Below are positions 8,861-16,857 of a stretch of 64,000 nt of DNA, piece after piece. This DNA comes from Pseudochrobactrum saccharolyticum (GTDB lineage: Bacteria > Pseudomonadota > Alphaproteobacteria > Rhizobiales > Rhizobiaceae): the NCBI RefSeq assembly GCF_008801715.1, contig NZ_VZPG01000004.1, positions 186,001-250,000 on the forward strand, in the 5' to 3' direction. The translations under genes were made by a program, and so were the position numbers. The notes beneath the pieces were generated by a model. It was not told the origin of the DNA. It worked only from the letters and a program-made list of their open reading frames with translations, and ran no database searches. Position 1 is the stretch's first letter; each line of letters opens with the position of its first letter.

Positions 8861-8890
8861 AACGCTCTCCGAAAGGAGGGCGTTTTTGTT
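8861..8890 (+). terminator. Rho-independent terminator of ettA
   Basis: AACGCTCTCC pairs with GGAGGGCGTT (one G-U) around a GAAA tetraloop and is followed by a T run. It lies downstream of the palindromic repeat that follows ettA. Confidence 0.85.
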
Positions 8891-8960
8891 TGTAAAGTGC
8901 TTGGCAAAATGCACCGGTGCTATAGATTGTCTGTTATAGGTAAGGCACAGGAGCATCACG

Positions 8961-9734
8961 ATGAAAGACTGGTCGGCACAGCAATATCTGAAATTTGAGG
9001 ATGAGCGCACAAGACCGGTTAATGATCTCATCGCCCGTATTCCGCTGAAAGATCCTGCGGTCATTGTTGATATTGGGTGCGGGCCCGGCAACTCCACTGA
9101 GGCCTTGAAAAAGCGCTGGCCGCAGGCGCAACTATCCGGCTTTGATGCGTCGCCGGATATGATTGAAAAGGCGCAGAAACGGTTGCCTGATGTGCCGTTT
9201 TATTTAAGCGATGTAACGCAATGGCAGCCGGATGCGGATGTTGATCTGCTATTTTCAAATGCGGTGTTCCAGTGGATTCCTGAGCATATCCAGCATTTGC
9301 AGCGCTTGTTGAAGGGACTGAAATCAGGTGCCGCACTGGCTGTGCAAATGCCGGATAACTGGAATGAACCGTCCCATCGCATGATGCGGCAGGTGGCAAA
9401 AGACAGTCGCTGGATTGAACGTCTCAATAAAGCGCCCCGTCCGCCAATGCCGAGTGTGAATGCTTATTATGATGCTCTGATACCGCTCGCATCCCATATT
9501 GATATCTGGCACACGATTTATAATCACCCGCTTGAGGGGCATGCGGCAATTACTGAATGGGTAAAAAGCACCGGCCTGCGTCCGTTTCTAAATCCGCTCA
9601 GTGAAGAAGAGCAGCGCGATTATCTGGAGGAATACACGGAGCGACTAGCAGAACATTATCCGCTGACAGTGGATGGTAAAGTGCTGCTGCACTTCCCGCG
9701 CGTATTTATGGTTGTTATGCGCGGGAAGTGTTGA
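8961..9734 (+). CDS. tam: Trans-aconitate 2-methyltransferase
   Basis: A 257-residue class I SAM-dependent methyltransferase. The start [19 protein letters not shown] and motif [12 protein letters not shown] (residues 35-45) are characteristic of Tam. This enzyme methylates trans-aconitate, an inhibitory by-product of aconitase, in the cytosol. The ribosome site is AGGAGCATCACG before the ATG. It is an isolated gene between the ettA terminator and an AT-rich insert; its stop is followed by a weak AT-rich hairpin. Confidence 0.92.
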   Translation: MKDWSAQQYLKFEDERTRPVNDLIARIPLKDPAVIVDIGCGPGNSTEALKKRWPQAQLSGFDASPDMIEKAQKRLPDVPFYLSDVTQWQPDADVDLLFSNAVFQWIPEHIQHLQRLLKGLKSGAALAVQMPDNWNEPSHRMMRQVAKDSRWIERLNKAPRPPMPSVNAYYDALIPLASHIDIWHTIYNHPLEGHAAITEWVKSTGLRPFLNPLSEEEQRDYLEEYTERLAEHYPLTVDGKVLLHFPRVFMVVMRGKC

Positions 9735-9776
9735 TTTTTAAGAAAGTAAATCAAAACAAATTATAATATTGTTTTA

Positions 9777-10424
9777 TTATATATCGGTTACTTCTTCTGA
9801 AGGTGTTGCATTTATTACTTTATGATAAGGAGGAACATTATCTTTTTTTACATATACCAGCCATTCTATGGAAAGGGCAGTGGGAATTGCAGCGAAGTCA
9901 TCTGATGATTCTACAAGCTGTACGGAGCCATCACTGTTGTAGTAAGCAAGCACCAGAAAATTTGTATTGGTATCGTCTAGTGGTTTAACGATATTTACTT
10001 TTTGGATGTTGCCGGTAGTTACGCCTGTTGAAATGAAGCGAAATTGGTCTGTTTGAGGTGTAGGAAGAAATGTTTCAGATCCTGCCAGGTAGCATGTAAA
10101 GCCATTTATTTGGGTTGTCTGTCCCAGAGAGTCCAGGAAACCGCCAGTTGCCGGATGATATAAGGGGGCAGTTAATGGTAAGCCTGTGGATGGTTCGTAT
10201 AACGGCACCCCTGCGGCAGTTGGTGTTGCGGGCCAATCATGAATTACAAAATATTGCCCTGCATCAGTAGTGTCACTCATTGTTGTGCCTGCTTGGAGTA
10301 CTGCGGCGGGATATTTCAAAATTGTATTGGTATTATTGACTGGTACTGATGGGCTTATATATAATTTTGGATTTGGATATGTTGAATCAGTGGTTGTGTT
10401 TACAAATGTTAGAAAATTTACCAT
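9777..10424 (-). CDS. Unknown protein of the AT-rich insert, possible beta-trefoil fold
   Basis: A 215-residue protein not recognised by family, rich in Thr, Asn and Pro, with no signal peptide, membrane segment or cysteine network. It shows spaced aromatic/turn patterns: LYHPATGGFLDS (about residue 88), DQFRFISTG and SIEWLVYVKK. These line up with FYNPECNIYLGD, KWFLQTAG and DLWTIEYV of the neighbouring upstream gene, so the two look like diverged duplicates. The three-part aromatic spacing recalls ricin-B-like beta-trefoils, but this is only a fold guess. AGGAAA lies seven bases before the ATG, and the gene starts 21 bp after its neighbour ends, so they form one operon. Base composition is clearly AT-richer than the flanks. 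Confidence 0.7.
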   Translation of the reverse strand: MVNFLTFVNTTTDSTYPNPKLYISPSVPVNNTNTILKYPAAVLQAGTTMSDTTDAGQYFVIHDWPATPTAAGVPLYEPSTGLPLTAPLYHPATGGFLDSLGQTTQINGFTCYLAGSETFLPTPQTDQFRFISTGVTTGNIQKVNIVKPLDDTNTNFLVLAYYNSDGSVQLVESSDDFAAIPTALSIEWLVYVKKDNVPPYHKVINATPSEEVTDI

Positions 10425-10445
10425 TGTTTTTTCCTATATTTTTAT

Positions 10446-10949
10446 TTATACGTATTCAATAGTCCATAAGTCGCTTATACTTGCTGTAGGTGGACGAGTA
10501 TCTGTGGTTATTATTACTCTATAGTCGTTGTTGACATCCATCATCAGTTTTCTGGTGTTGTTGGTGTCGTTGTCATGAATAAAGATTCTATATTGACCTG
10601 ACCCGGCGGTTTGCAGAAACCATTTGCTTACGATGCCCGGAGTTGTAAAATCTGGTGCCCCTGCCACAGTGCCTGAAATTGATGCCACAGCGCCACTAGC
10701 AAGAGCGGAATTTGCTGGTTGCTCCGTGTCCCCGAGGTAGATGTTGCACTCAGGATTGTAGAATCTCATACCGGCCGACGTAGAGGAGCTTGGTTTTGGA
10801 TCTGCGGTGGTCACTCATATGAGGTTATTCGTGTTATCAGTAGGTGTGCCCTTTATACTATAGGTGATATAGGTGTTAGCAAGATTACTTATTTGTGGAT
10901 GTAGAAATTTAGATGTGCTTGCATTCTTGATTTGAAACTTAAATGGCAT
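10446..10949 (-). pseudogene. Unknown protein, paralogue of the downstream gene, split by an in-frame TGA
   Basis: An ATG at 10949 with AAGGA upstream opens a frame of 44 codons (starting MPFKFQIKNASTSKFLHP). It ends in TGA at 10817-10815 and continues in the same frame from the very next codon, GTG at 10814, for 122 more codons. Without the TGA the product would be 167 residues, closer to the 215-residue neighbour it resembles. It may be a gene broken by a nonsense change, a stop-codon readthrough case, or a gene that now starts at the GTG; the GTG has no good ribosome site. No known domain is recognised, and a beta-trefoil-like pattern is suspected. It is in the same operon as the gene at 9777-10424. 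Confidence 0.55.
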
Positions 10950-11003
10950 TATGAAATCCTTTTAGTGATTTAAATTACATTTTTAATCTCCCACATATTT
11001 ATT

Positions 11004-11321
11004 TTATTGGTCACTGTAATTAATGTCAGGCAGTAAATCCGTTGCTTGCCATTCTCTGAGTTTTTCTGAAATCTGATCCTGAATCCAATAAAGCGCGCTG
11101 TCTTTATCCAGTCCTTCATCGCGTAATTTGTCGTAGTCGGTGTAGGTGTGGCGGATATAGGCGAGCAGTGTCAGGCGCACGGCATTTTGTGCAGTGAGGC
11201 TGCGCATATGCGGTGCGGCAGCTGCTTCGCGGATTTGCTCCGCATCAAAATAAGGCGTATGTGGCGCCAATAAGCGGAGCGCCAGTTCAATCTCTTTGCG
11301 GCGTTTTGCGGATGCGGCCAT
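11004..11321 (-). CDS. DUF2293-like small protein
   Basis: A 105-residue, highly charged, mostly helical protein (MAASAKRRKEIELALRLLAP...), with a central segment TAQNAVRLTLLAYIRHTYTDYD. It resembles the small DUF2293 proteins of Rhizobiales; function is unknown. There are no membrane segments or cysteines. It is divergent from the ArsR-methyltransferase gene and shares its 142-bp promoter region. The AT-rich insert lies just downstream on the same strand. Confidence 0.7.
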   Translation of the reverse strand: MAASAKRRKEIELALRLLAPHTPYFDAEQIREAAAAPHMRSLTAQNAVRLTLLAYIRHTYTDYDKLRDEGLDKDSALYWIQDQISEKLREWQATDLLPDINYSDQ

Positions 11322-11421
11322 GGAAGCTTCCTGTGATGTGCTTTGCCGTGATTGTGCTTAAATCAAATATGGTATTTTAACATTTTTATCAGTCGATTTT
11401 AGTTGCAATAATCGCATAGAT

Positions 11422-11443
11422 CACATAAACATATCTTTATGTG
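11422..11443. promoter_or_regulatory. 22-bp palindrome upstream of the ArsR-methyltransferase gene, candidate autoregulatory operator
   Basis: CACATAAA-N6-TTTATGTG is a palindrome with a single mismatched pair in its 6-bp centre (CATATC). It lies 21-42 bp upstream of the regulator start, where a repressor would block initiation. ArsR-family regulators of methionine/SAM metabolism bind AT-rich palindromes of this length; assignment to this protein is inference. Confidence 0.6.
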
Positions 11444-11463
11444 TTTTAAATGCGGAGTGCGGT

Positions 11464-12450
11464 ATGACTGGCAAGCCTTTGGCTCTTGAAGAAATGGTGG
11501 AAGTGCTGAAGGCTGCGGCAGAGCCAAGCCGGTTGCGTATTCTGACGCTGCTTGCCGGTGGTGATCTGACGGTCTCTGATCTGACATCTATTCTCAACCA
11601 GTCTCAGCCGCGTGTATCCCGCCATCTCAAATTGCTGAGTGAAGCCGGTTTAATCAGCCGCTATCAGGAAGGGTCATGGGCCTATTTCCGCCTGTCGGAA
11701 ACCCCGATCCATCAGGGGCTTTCCCGTGCACTGATCGGTTGGCAGGACAATCAGGATCCGCTGCTGCTGCGCGATCAGGAGCGTCTTGCGCAGGTGAAAG
11801 CCGAGCGCCATGAGCGGGCAACTGCCTATTTCAGTGCCAATGCAGAAAGCTGGGATCAGATCCGCTCGCTGCATATTGATGAAACAATGGTTGAAGATGC
11901 GCTGCGTGGTATTGTCGGCGAACAGGCTTTCCAGTCTATGCTGGATATCGGCACCGGTACCGGCCGCTTGCTGGAAATGTTCAGCCCGCTTTATGTGCGC
12001 GGTGTGGGCATTGATATCAATCGCGATATGCTCACAGTTGCGCGCACCAATCTGGATCAGGCCGGTGTTGCCCATGCGCAGGTGCGTCAGGGCGATATTT
12101 ATGCGCTGCCGGTTGACCGCGACGGTTATGATCTGGTGACTATCCATCAGGTGCTGCACTTCCTTGACGAGCCGCAATCGGCCATTCGTGAGGCTGCGCG
12201 TGCGCTGCGCCCGCAGGGGCGTTTGCTGGTGGTGGATTTTGCGCCGCATGATCTGGAATTCCTGCGTGACGAACATGCCCATTTGCGGCTTGGTTTCAGC
12301 GATGAGCAAATGACCGGCTGGATGAGAGCCGCAGGGCTTGAGCCGGAGAAGATTGAAGCGCTTGAGCCGCAGGGCGGGCAGGCTTCCGGTCTTGTGATTA
12401 AACTGTGGCTTGCGCGTGATCCGCGAATGCTGATCGCCGATGCTGCCTGA
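11464..12450 (+). CDS. ArsR-family transcriptional regulator fused to a SAM-dependent methyltransferase
   Basis: A 328-residue fusion. Residues 1-90 form an ArsR winged helix (AAAEPSRLRILTLLAGGDLTVSDL, then QPRVSRHLKLLSEAGLI as recognition helix) without the metal-binding cysteines of classical ArsR. Residues 130-310 form a class I methyltransferase with motif I LDIGTGTGRLLEMF. In Alphaproteobacteria this architecture is typical of regulators of methionine and SAM-cycle genes that probably sense SAM or SAH in the second domain. That fits its place directly upstream of metF on the same strand. A 22-bp palindrome precedes it. Enzymatic activity of the second domain is not established from sequence. 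Confidence 0.85.
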   Translation: MTGKPLALEEMVEVLKAAAEPSRLRILTLLAGGDLTVSDLTSILNQSQPRVSRHLKLLSEAGLISRYQEGSWAYFRLSETPIHQGLSRALIGWQDNQDPLLLRDQERLAQVKAERHERATAYFSANAESWDQIRSLHIDETMVEDALRGIVGEQAFQSMLDIGTGTGRLLEMFSPLYVRGVGIDINRDMLTVARTNLDQAGVAHAQVRQGDIYALPVDRDGYDLVTIHQVLHFLDEPQSAIREAARALRPQGRLLVVDFAPHDLEFLRDEHAHLRLGFSDEQMTGWMRAAGLEPEKIEALEPQGGQASGLVIKLWLARDPRMLIADAA

Positions 12451-12556
12451 GGTGCACTTTGAGGCGCACTTAGAGGGGCATCGGCAATATTGAGTAGCAT
12501 TCCAATGTTTAGCTTTGCGCCATTCAGGTGCGGGCAGGCGCAGTTTTGATTTTCTT

Positions 12557-12574
12557 CATGGTGACATGACCATG
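12557..12574. promoter_or_regulatory. Inverted repeat between regulator gene and metF
   Basis: CATGGT-N6-ACCATG lies 53-70 bp upstream of metF in the 176-bp gap. It differs in sequence from the palindrome before the ArsR gene, so it need not bind the same protein; it is the only dyad seen in this promoter region. Confidence 0.35.
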
Positions 12575-12626
12575 AATATTTGCCCCATGGTGCAAACTAT
12601 GACGGCAAGAAGAACGGAGATTTCCG

Positions 12627-13523
12627 ATGTCTAGTTTTGGCCAGCAGCGCCGTTCCGAGAGCGCGCATCCGATCCGTGTATCCTTCGAGTTTTTCCCGCC
12701 GAAAACTGAAGAGATGGAAGATCGTCTTTGGGAGACAGTGACGCGCCTGGCACCGCTTAATCCGGCTTTTGTTTCTGTGACCTATGGTGCGGGCGGTTCG
12801 ACCCGTGAGCGCACCAATAAAACCATTGCCCGTATCATCAAAGAAACATCCATTACGCCTGCCGCGCATCTGACCTGCGTGGATGCAACTAAGGAAGAGG
12901 TCAATTCTATCGTCCGCTCCTTTGCTTCTTTGGGTGTGACGCGCTTTGTGGCGCTGCGTGGCGATCCTGCAAGCGGTATCGGTGAAGTCTATCAGCCGAC
13001 ACCGGGCGGCTATCAGAATGGTGCCGATCTTGTGGCCGGTCTTAAATCCATTGCCAATTTTGATATCAGCGTTTCTGCCTATCCGGAGAAGCATCCGGAA
13101 AGTCCGGATTTTGCTACTGATATTGAAATGCTGCGACGCAAAGTCGATAATGGTGCAACCCGCGCGATTACGCAGTTCTTCTTCGATAATGATCTTTATG
13201 AGCGTTATGTGGAGCGTGTGCGCCGCGCAGGCATTTATATTCCGATTATTCCGGGTGTTTTGCCGATCCATAATTTCAAGCAGGTGGCGAATTTCTCCAA
13301 ACGTGCAGGAACGCGCATACCGGCATGGCTGGCAGATCGTTTTGACGGGCTGGAGAATGATCCGCAGACGCATATGCTGGTGTCAGCGGCGCTTGCAGCC
13401 GAACAGGTGAATGATCTGATTGAGCGCGGTGTAAATGATTTTCATTTCTACACGATGAACCGCTCGGATCTGGCTTTTGCGATTTGCCATTTGCTTGGCG
13501 TGAGGGCGCCGGTAGCGGCCTGA
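12627..13523 (+). CDS. metF: Methylenetetrahydrofolate reductase
   Basis: A 298-residue TIM-barrel flavoprotein that reduces 5,10-methylene-THF to 5-methyl-THF for methionine synthesis. Recognisable segments are SFEFFPPKT near residue 20, FVSVTYGAGGSTRERT (about 50-65), FVALRGDP (about 108-115), and the C-terminal NDFHFYTMNRSDLAFAICHLLGV. Length matches bacterial MetF. CGGAGA precedes the ATG. It is co-directional with the ArsR-methyltransferase regulator and ends in a strong terminator, so it is either monocistronic or paired with the regulator. Confidence 0.95.
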   Translation: MSSFGQQRRSESAHPIRVSFEFFPPKTEEMEDRLWETVTRLAPLNPAFVSVTYGAGGSTRERTNKTIARIIKETSITPAAHLTCVDATKEEVNSIVRSFASLGVTRFVALRGDPASGIGEVYQPTPGGYQNGADLVAGLKSIANFDISVSAYPEKHPESPDFATDIEMLRRKVDNGATRAITQFFFDNDLYERYVERVRRAGIYIPIIPGVLPIHNFKQVANFSKRAGTRIPAWLADRFDGLENDPQTHMLVSAALAAEQVNDLIERGVNDFHFYTMNRSDLAFAICHLLGVRAPVAA

Positions 13524-13542
13524 AAATATATGGGATGAAACG

Positions 13543-13587
13543 AAAAAGCCCTGCGGAAAAATGTTTCCGCAGGGCTTTTCGTTTTTA
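13543..13587 (+). terminator. Rho-independent terminator of metF
   Basis: AAAAGCCCTGCGGAAA and TTTCCGCAGGGCTTTT form a perfect long stem with a 4-base loop, continuing into CGTTTTT. The flanking A and T runs make it potentially bidirectional. Confidence 0.93.
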
Positions 13588-13766
13588 AAAATGACAGGAC
13601 TTGATTTATCTACTTTTGCGGAATGCCAAATATGCCGGTGGTATCTGTAAAAGTGATGCCTGCAAAATGTCTCTAATTAAGACCGTAATCTGTATATTTT
13701 CTGATTATGAAACCGAAATGCAGATATCAGGTCAGCATCTGAAATTCAGATGGTGAATATGCGAGG

Positions 13767-13853
13767 TCAGGGAAATACACCGACAATCATTGCTGCGACA
13801 AAAACAAAAGCTGCGCAAAATACCAAGGCATTGATTGAACGCGTTAAACCCAT
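13767..13853 (-). CDS. 28-residue single-span membrane protein
   Basis: The reverse strand holds a perfect AGGAGG site seven bases before an ATG. The frame encodes MGLTRSINALVFCAAFVFVA and continues AMIVGVFP, then TGA. Residues 9-26 are one hydrophobic span and the only charge is Arg5, as in many small inner-membrane peptides. No family is recognised. The strong ribosome site and clean hydrophobic design argue that it is real. Confidence 0.6.
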   Translation of the reverse strand: MGLTRSINALVFCAAFVFVAAMIVGVFP

Positions 13854-13889
13854 ATGGATTGCCTCCTGAGCAGGTTGTAAGTTCAGTTT

Positions 13890-14132
13890 TCAAATGCCGT
13901 ATGAACAACATTCAAAGGCCGGAAAGTCACTCCTGACAGAACCCGATCTGAGGGAATATGCCGGAGCCGCTTCTCTTAACTCTAAACCGGAAATGCCGCT
14001 TCCAGTCTCTTTAACCACCCATGCAAGAGGCATGGTCTCACGATCAAATTGACTGTTTTTTAACTGTGTCAGCACATTTCCCGTTTGTGTCATTTTATCG
14101 ACATAAACGGCCAAAGAAAAGTCTAATTTCAT
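13890..14132 (-). CDS. Doubtful 80-residue hypothetical protein
   Basis: An open frame of 80 codons (MKLDFSLAVYVDKMTQTG...) in the gap between the small membrane protein and the transglycosylase. There is no convincing ribosome site before the ATG, and no domain, signal peptide or membrane segment. It may be chance or a gene remnant. If it is not a gene, 13854-14280 is an empty intergenic stretch in which nothing else is seen. Confidence 0.25.
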   Translation of the reverse strand: MKLDFSLAVYVDKMTQTGNVLTQLKNSQFDRETMPLAWVVKETGSGISGLELREAAPAYSLRSGSVRSDFPAFECCSYGI

Positions 14133-14280
14133 GGGAGGGCACTGGGCGGAGCGGCGAAGGAAGCTTTCGCAATCAATGCAGAATTTTAAACTTGTAAAAA
14201 ATACAATATGTTAGGCAGGTGTCAAAAGTTTTGATGCCGCCGTAAAATTTTTTACAGACGGCATCAAAATCCCACTAAAT

Positions 14281-15555
14281 TTATAGCTTTTCGAGCAATT
14301 CACGTGTCGGCCATGAATCGGCAGGCATGCCCAAACGCAGCTGTTCAGTGCGCACGGCATCTCTGGTCATGGTGCCGAAAACACCATCGATTCGACCCAT
14401 GTCATAGCCGCGTACAACGAGCTTGTTCTGCAGTTCTTTCAGCTCTTCTGTTGAAAGACCGGCTTCCGGTGTGCCGAGCAGGAAAGGCTCGCCGCCAGCC
14501 AGACGCGCTGCGAAATAAGCGGCGGTCGTGGCATAGACGATGGATTTGTTCCATTCGACGAAAATATCAAAATTGCGGTAGGAGAGGAATGCCGGTCCTT
14601 TGCGTCCCATAGGGATGAGCAGGGAGGCGTCACCGTCATCAGCGCCGAGTGCGTTGCCATTGACAGACTTTACGCCCCAGCCGCTCCATTTCGAATGGGG
14701 CAGGCGATAGGTGCGGATGGAATTCTCCCATGGCAGATCCTGTGTCAGCTGCACAGTTTCCAGCCAAGGCTCGCCGCGCTGCCAGCCGAGTTCAGACAAC
14801 ATACGGGCTGCAGTCATTACCGCATCAGCCACGCTGTTGCGCAAATCTACTTTACCGTCATTGTCGCCATCGACACCGCGTTCCAGATAGTCTTTCGGCA
14901 GCAACTGCATCTGGCCGATTTCGCCTGCCCATGCGCCCATGGTGCCGGCATCCACAACGCCTTTATCCATCAGTTTCAGCAAAGCGATCAGCTGCGGACG
15001 GAAAAGCTCCGGACGGCGGCAATCATGAGCCAGCGTAACGAGCGAGTTCAGCGTGTCAAAATCGCCCTGAATAGCACCGAAGTCTGTTTCCAGCCCCCAG
15101 AATGCAGCAATCACCGGTCCCGGAACACCATAGGTGTCTTCGGCCTTTTTGAAGACATCTGCATATTTCACGAGATTTTCGCGACCTTTTTTCAGGCGCT
15201 GTTCGGAAATCAGACGTTTGGAGAATTCGGCAAAGGTCAGGTTGAAAACGGTCTGCGTGCGGTCACGCTTCAATGTGCGTTCATCAAGCCGGGCTTTATG
15301 CAGCTCTGTAAGTGCCTTGTCTGAGATGCCTGCGGCTTTGGCTTCAGTCACCACGCCTTCAAGCCAGACATTATAATCACCGCCGCAGGCCGGTTTTTCA
15401 ATCGCGACAGCGGCCGGTGCGGATGGTGCTGCCGAGGGAGCCGCAGGCTGCGTTGCTGTAGCAAAAGCAAAGCTTGCAGTAGAGAGAAGAGTAGCGGCAG
15501 TCAGAAGTGGTTTAAAAACTGATCTGAAGGCAGACAGGGAGGCAGGGCGTGACAT
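14281..15555 (-). CDS. MltB-type lytic murein transglycosylase with C-terminal peptidoglycan-binding domain
   Basis: A 424-residue exported enzyme. A signal peptide (FKPLLTAATLLSTASFAFA) is followed by an Ala/Pro linker and the SLT_2 catalytic domain. That domain includes VPGPVIAAFWGLETDFGAIQGDFDTLNSL, whose Glu in GLETDFG is the catalytic acid, and the conserved GEIGQMQLLPKDYL. The last 60 residues form a PG_binding_1 domain (LQNKLVVRGYDMGRIDGVFG). It cleaves MurNAc-GlcNAc bonds with 1,6-anhydro formation in the periplasm. It does not end in a lipobox, so it is a soluble MltB relative. It is the first of four wall hydrolases in this region. Confidence 0.9.
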   Translation of the reverse strand: MSRPASLSAFRSVFKPLLTAATLLSTASFAFATATQPAAPSAAPSAPAAVAIEKPACGGDYNVWLEGVVTEAKAAGISDKALTELHKARLDERTLKRDRTQTVFNLTFAEFSKRLISEQRLKKGRENLVKYADVFKKAEDTYGVPGPVIAAFWGLETDFGAIQGDFDTLNSLVTLAHDCRRPELFRPQLIALLKLMDKGVVDAGTMGAWAGEIGQMQLLPKDYLERGVDGDNDGKVDLRNSVADAVMTAARMLSELGWQRGEPWLETVQLTQDLPWENSIRTYRLPHSKWSGWGVKSVNGNALGADDGDASLLIPMGRKGPAFLSYRNFDIFVEWNKSIVYATTAAYFAARLAGGEPFLLGTPEAGLSTEELKELQNKLVVRGYDMGRIDGVFGTMTRDAVRTEQLRLGMPADSWPTRELLEKL

Positions 15556-15713
15556 AACTCAGTTCTTTCTGCAGCAGGCCTCGGTAAGGTCTTGCTGTTT
15601 TGGTTGATCGGGCCGGTTTTGACCAGAGCGTTCAAGTTTTCTGAATTATGTCCTGCATAAACATTTTGTGAAAAAGAAGATGGTAAAGTCAGATTCACGC
15701 AGTAAAGGCGATT

Positions 15714-16541
15714 TTATCTGACTTTGTTGCTTTCCAGCCACTTTCTCCACTGGGCATGATTGCCCGCGAATACGTTAATATCAGCATCACCCTTGATGCC
15801 GGGAATTGTACCTGTTCCGGTATATTGCCAGAAGACCCACGGGTGAGGGCCGTATTTTTCATCCGGATGACCGGCCGTAGAGCGCAGCCAGAACGGATAA
15901 TCGCGGAAACTGCGCAGGTCATTGTCATCGAAGAAATCAACCGTTGTATAGATGACCGGCTTCTTGCCGTAATGACGCTCGATCATGGTCAGGAATGTGC
16001 GCATTTCCTTGCGCACAACAGCCGGATCAGGACGAAGTTTACAGGATGGTGACAGCGGGTTCCATTCCATATCCAGAACCGGTGGCAAGGCGTTCGGGTC
16101 TTTCGGTACATTGCGGATATACCAGCGTGCCTGATCGGCTGCACTGCGACAGAAATAATAGAAATGATAGGCACTGCGCGGAATACCGGCTGCACGTGAA
16201 CCTGCCCAATGTTCCGCAAAGCGGTCATCAACGCGGTCGCCGCCTTCTGTCGCTTTGATAAAGACAAAAGAAATGCCGCTGTTGCGCACCTGCTGCCAGT
16301 CAACTTTGTCCTGATATTTGGAGACATCCGTACCATGGACCGGATAATGCCACGGGGTTTTACCGGTATAGTCATGGGGCTTGCGATCATAGAAGCGCGG
16401 CGCCTTGGCACTGGAAGAAGGAAGAGCAATCCCTGTGCCGGAGACAGAACCTGCCGACGGTTTTACATCTGAAAAATCATAATCCACAGATGTACATGCA
16501 CTCAGCACAAGGCTGAGAACGGCAAGTGCTGCTGGCTTCAT
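15714..16541 (-). CDS. GH25 lysozyme-like lipoprotein
   Basis: A 275-residue protein with a lipoprotein signal (ALAVLSLVLSACTS, lipobox Cys at residue 16) and a glycoside hydrolase family 25 domain. The domain starts HGTDVSKYQDKVDWQQVRN and continues through FIKATEGGDRVDDRF, AGIPRSAYHFYYFC and PVLDMEWNP. The Asp in GTDVSKYQ and the acidic pair in LDMEWN are the catalytic group of Chalaropsis-type muramidases. It is predicted to be membrane-anchored in the periplasm and to hydrolyse MurNAc-GlcNAc bonds. It lies upstream of the MltB-like gene on the same strand, with a 158-bp gap. Confidence 0.9.
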   Translation of the reverse strand: MKPAALAVLSLVLSACTSVDYDFSDVKPSAGSVSGTGIALPSSSAKAPRFYDRKPHDYTGKTPWHYPVHGTDVSKYQDKVDWQQVRNSGISFVFIKATEGGDRVDDRFAEHWAGSRAAGIPRSAYHFYYFCRSAADQARWYIRNVPKDPNALPPVLDMEWNPLSPSCKLRPDPAVVRKEMRTFLTMIERHYGKKPVIYTTVDFFDDNDLRSFRDYPFWLRSTAGHPDEKYGPHPWVFWQYTGTGTIPGIKGDADINVFAGNHAQWRKWLESNKVR

Positions 16542-16857
16542 CGGGTATCATCTCACAACAATCACAGGGAAATCATGAATGCTTTCTTACTGCAAAAGGT
16601 TAAATTTTTCCTTTAGAGGAATAAGGATAATTCCTGCCAACAGCGGGATGCAGGCGGACGCATTTTGTCTCAGCCGGTCAATGTCTTGTGCCAAACTGTT
16701 TGATTTATAAATATTTTTTGATTAGTTGGGTCATAACTTATACAGGTTTGACGGGGATACTGTCAGAATTGCCGGAATAAAAAGCGGAACAATTAAATAT
16801 TTCCGGCATTAACGAGAGATTGTAAGCCGCCTTGCTGAAGGCGGTTGAGGAGGTCAA
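16542..16857. other. Divergent intergenic region with two hairpins
   Basis: A 316-bp gene-free gap between the GH25 gene and the alanine-rich protein. TGCCGGAA near 16771 can pair with TTCCGGCA near 16800 (long loop). A second hairpin, CCGCCTT/AAGGCGG at 16827-16844, abuts the ribosome site of the next gene. The rest is AT-rich promoter-like DNA. Confidence 0.55.
16825..16846 (+). promoter_or_regulatory. Hairpin abutting the ribosome site of the alanine-rich protein
   Basis: CCGCCTT and AAGGCGG form a perfect 7-bp stem with a GCTG loop, extendable to 9 bp. It ends one base before the GAGGAGG Shine-Dalgarno sequence of the gene starting at 16858. Stacking of the stem against the site could modulate translation; this is inference. 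Confidence 0.4.

Noticed and set aside
9777-10949. Prophage or tail-fibre origin for the AT-rich pair
   Set aside because: No integrase, attachment repeats, lysis or other phage genes are nearby, and the proteins lack fibre repeats.
12451-12626. Possible SAM riboswitch before metF
   Set aside because: Neither the SAM-II pseudoknot pattern nor other known SAM aptamer cores could be traced; only a small dyad is present.
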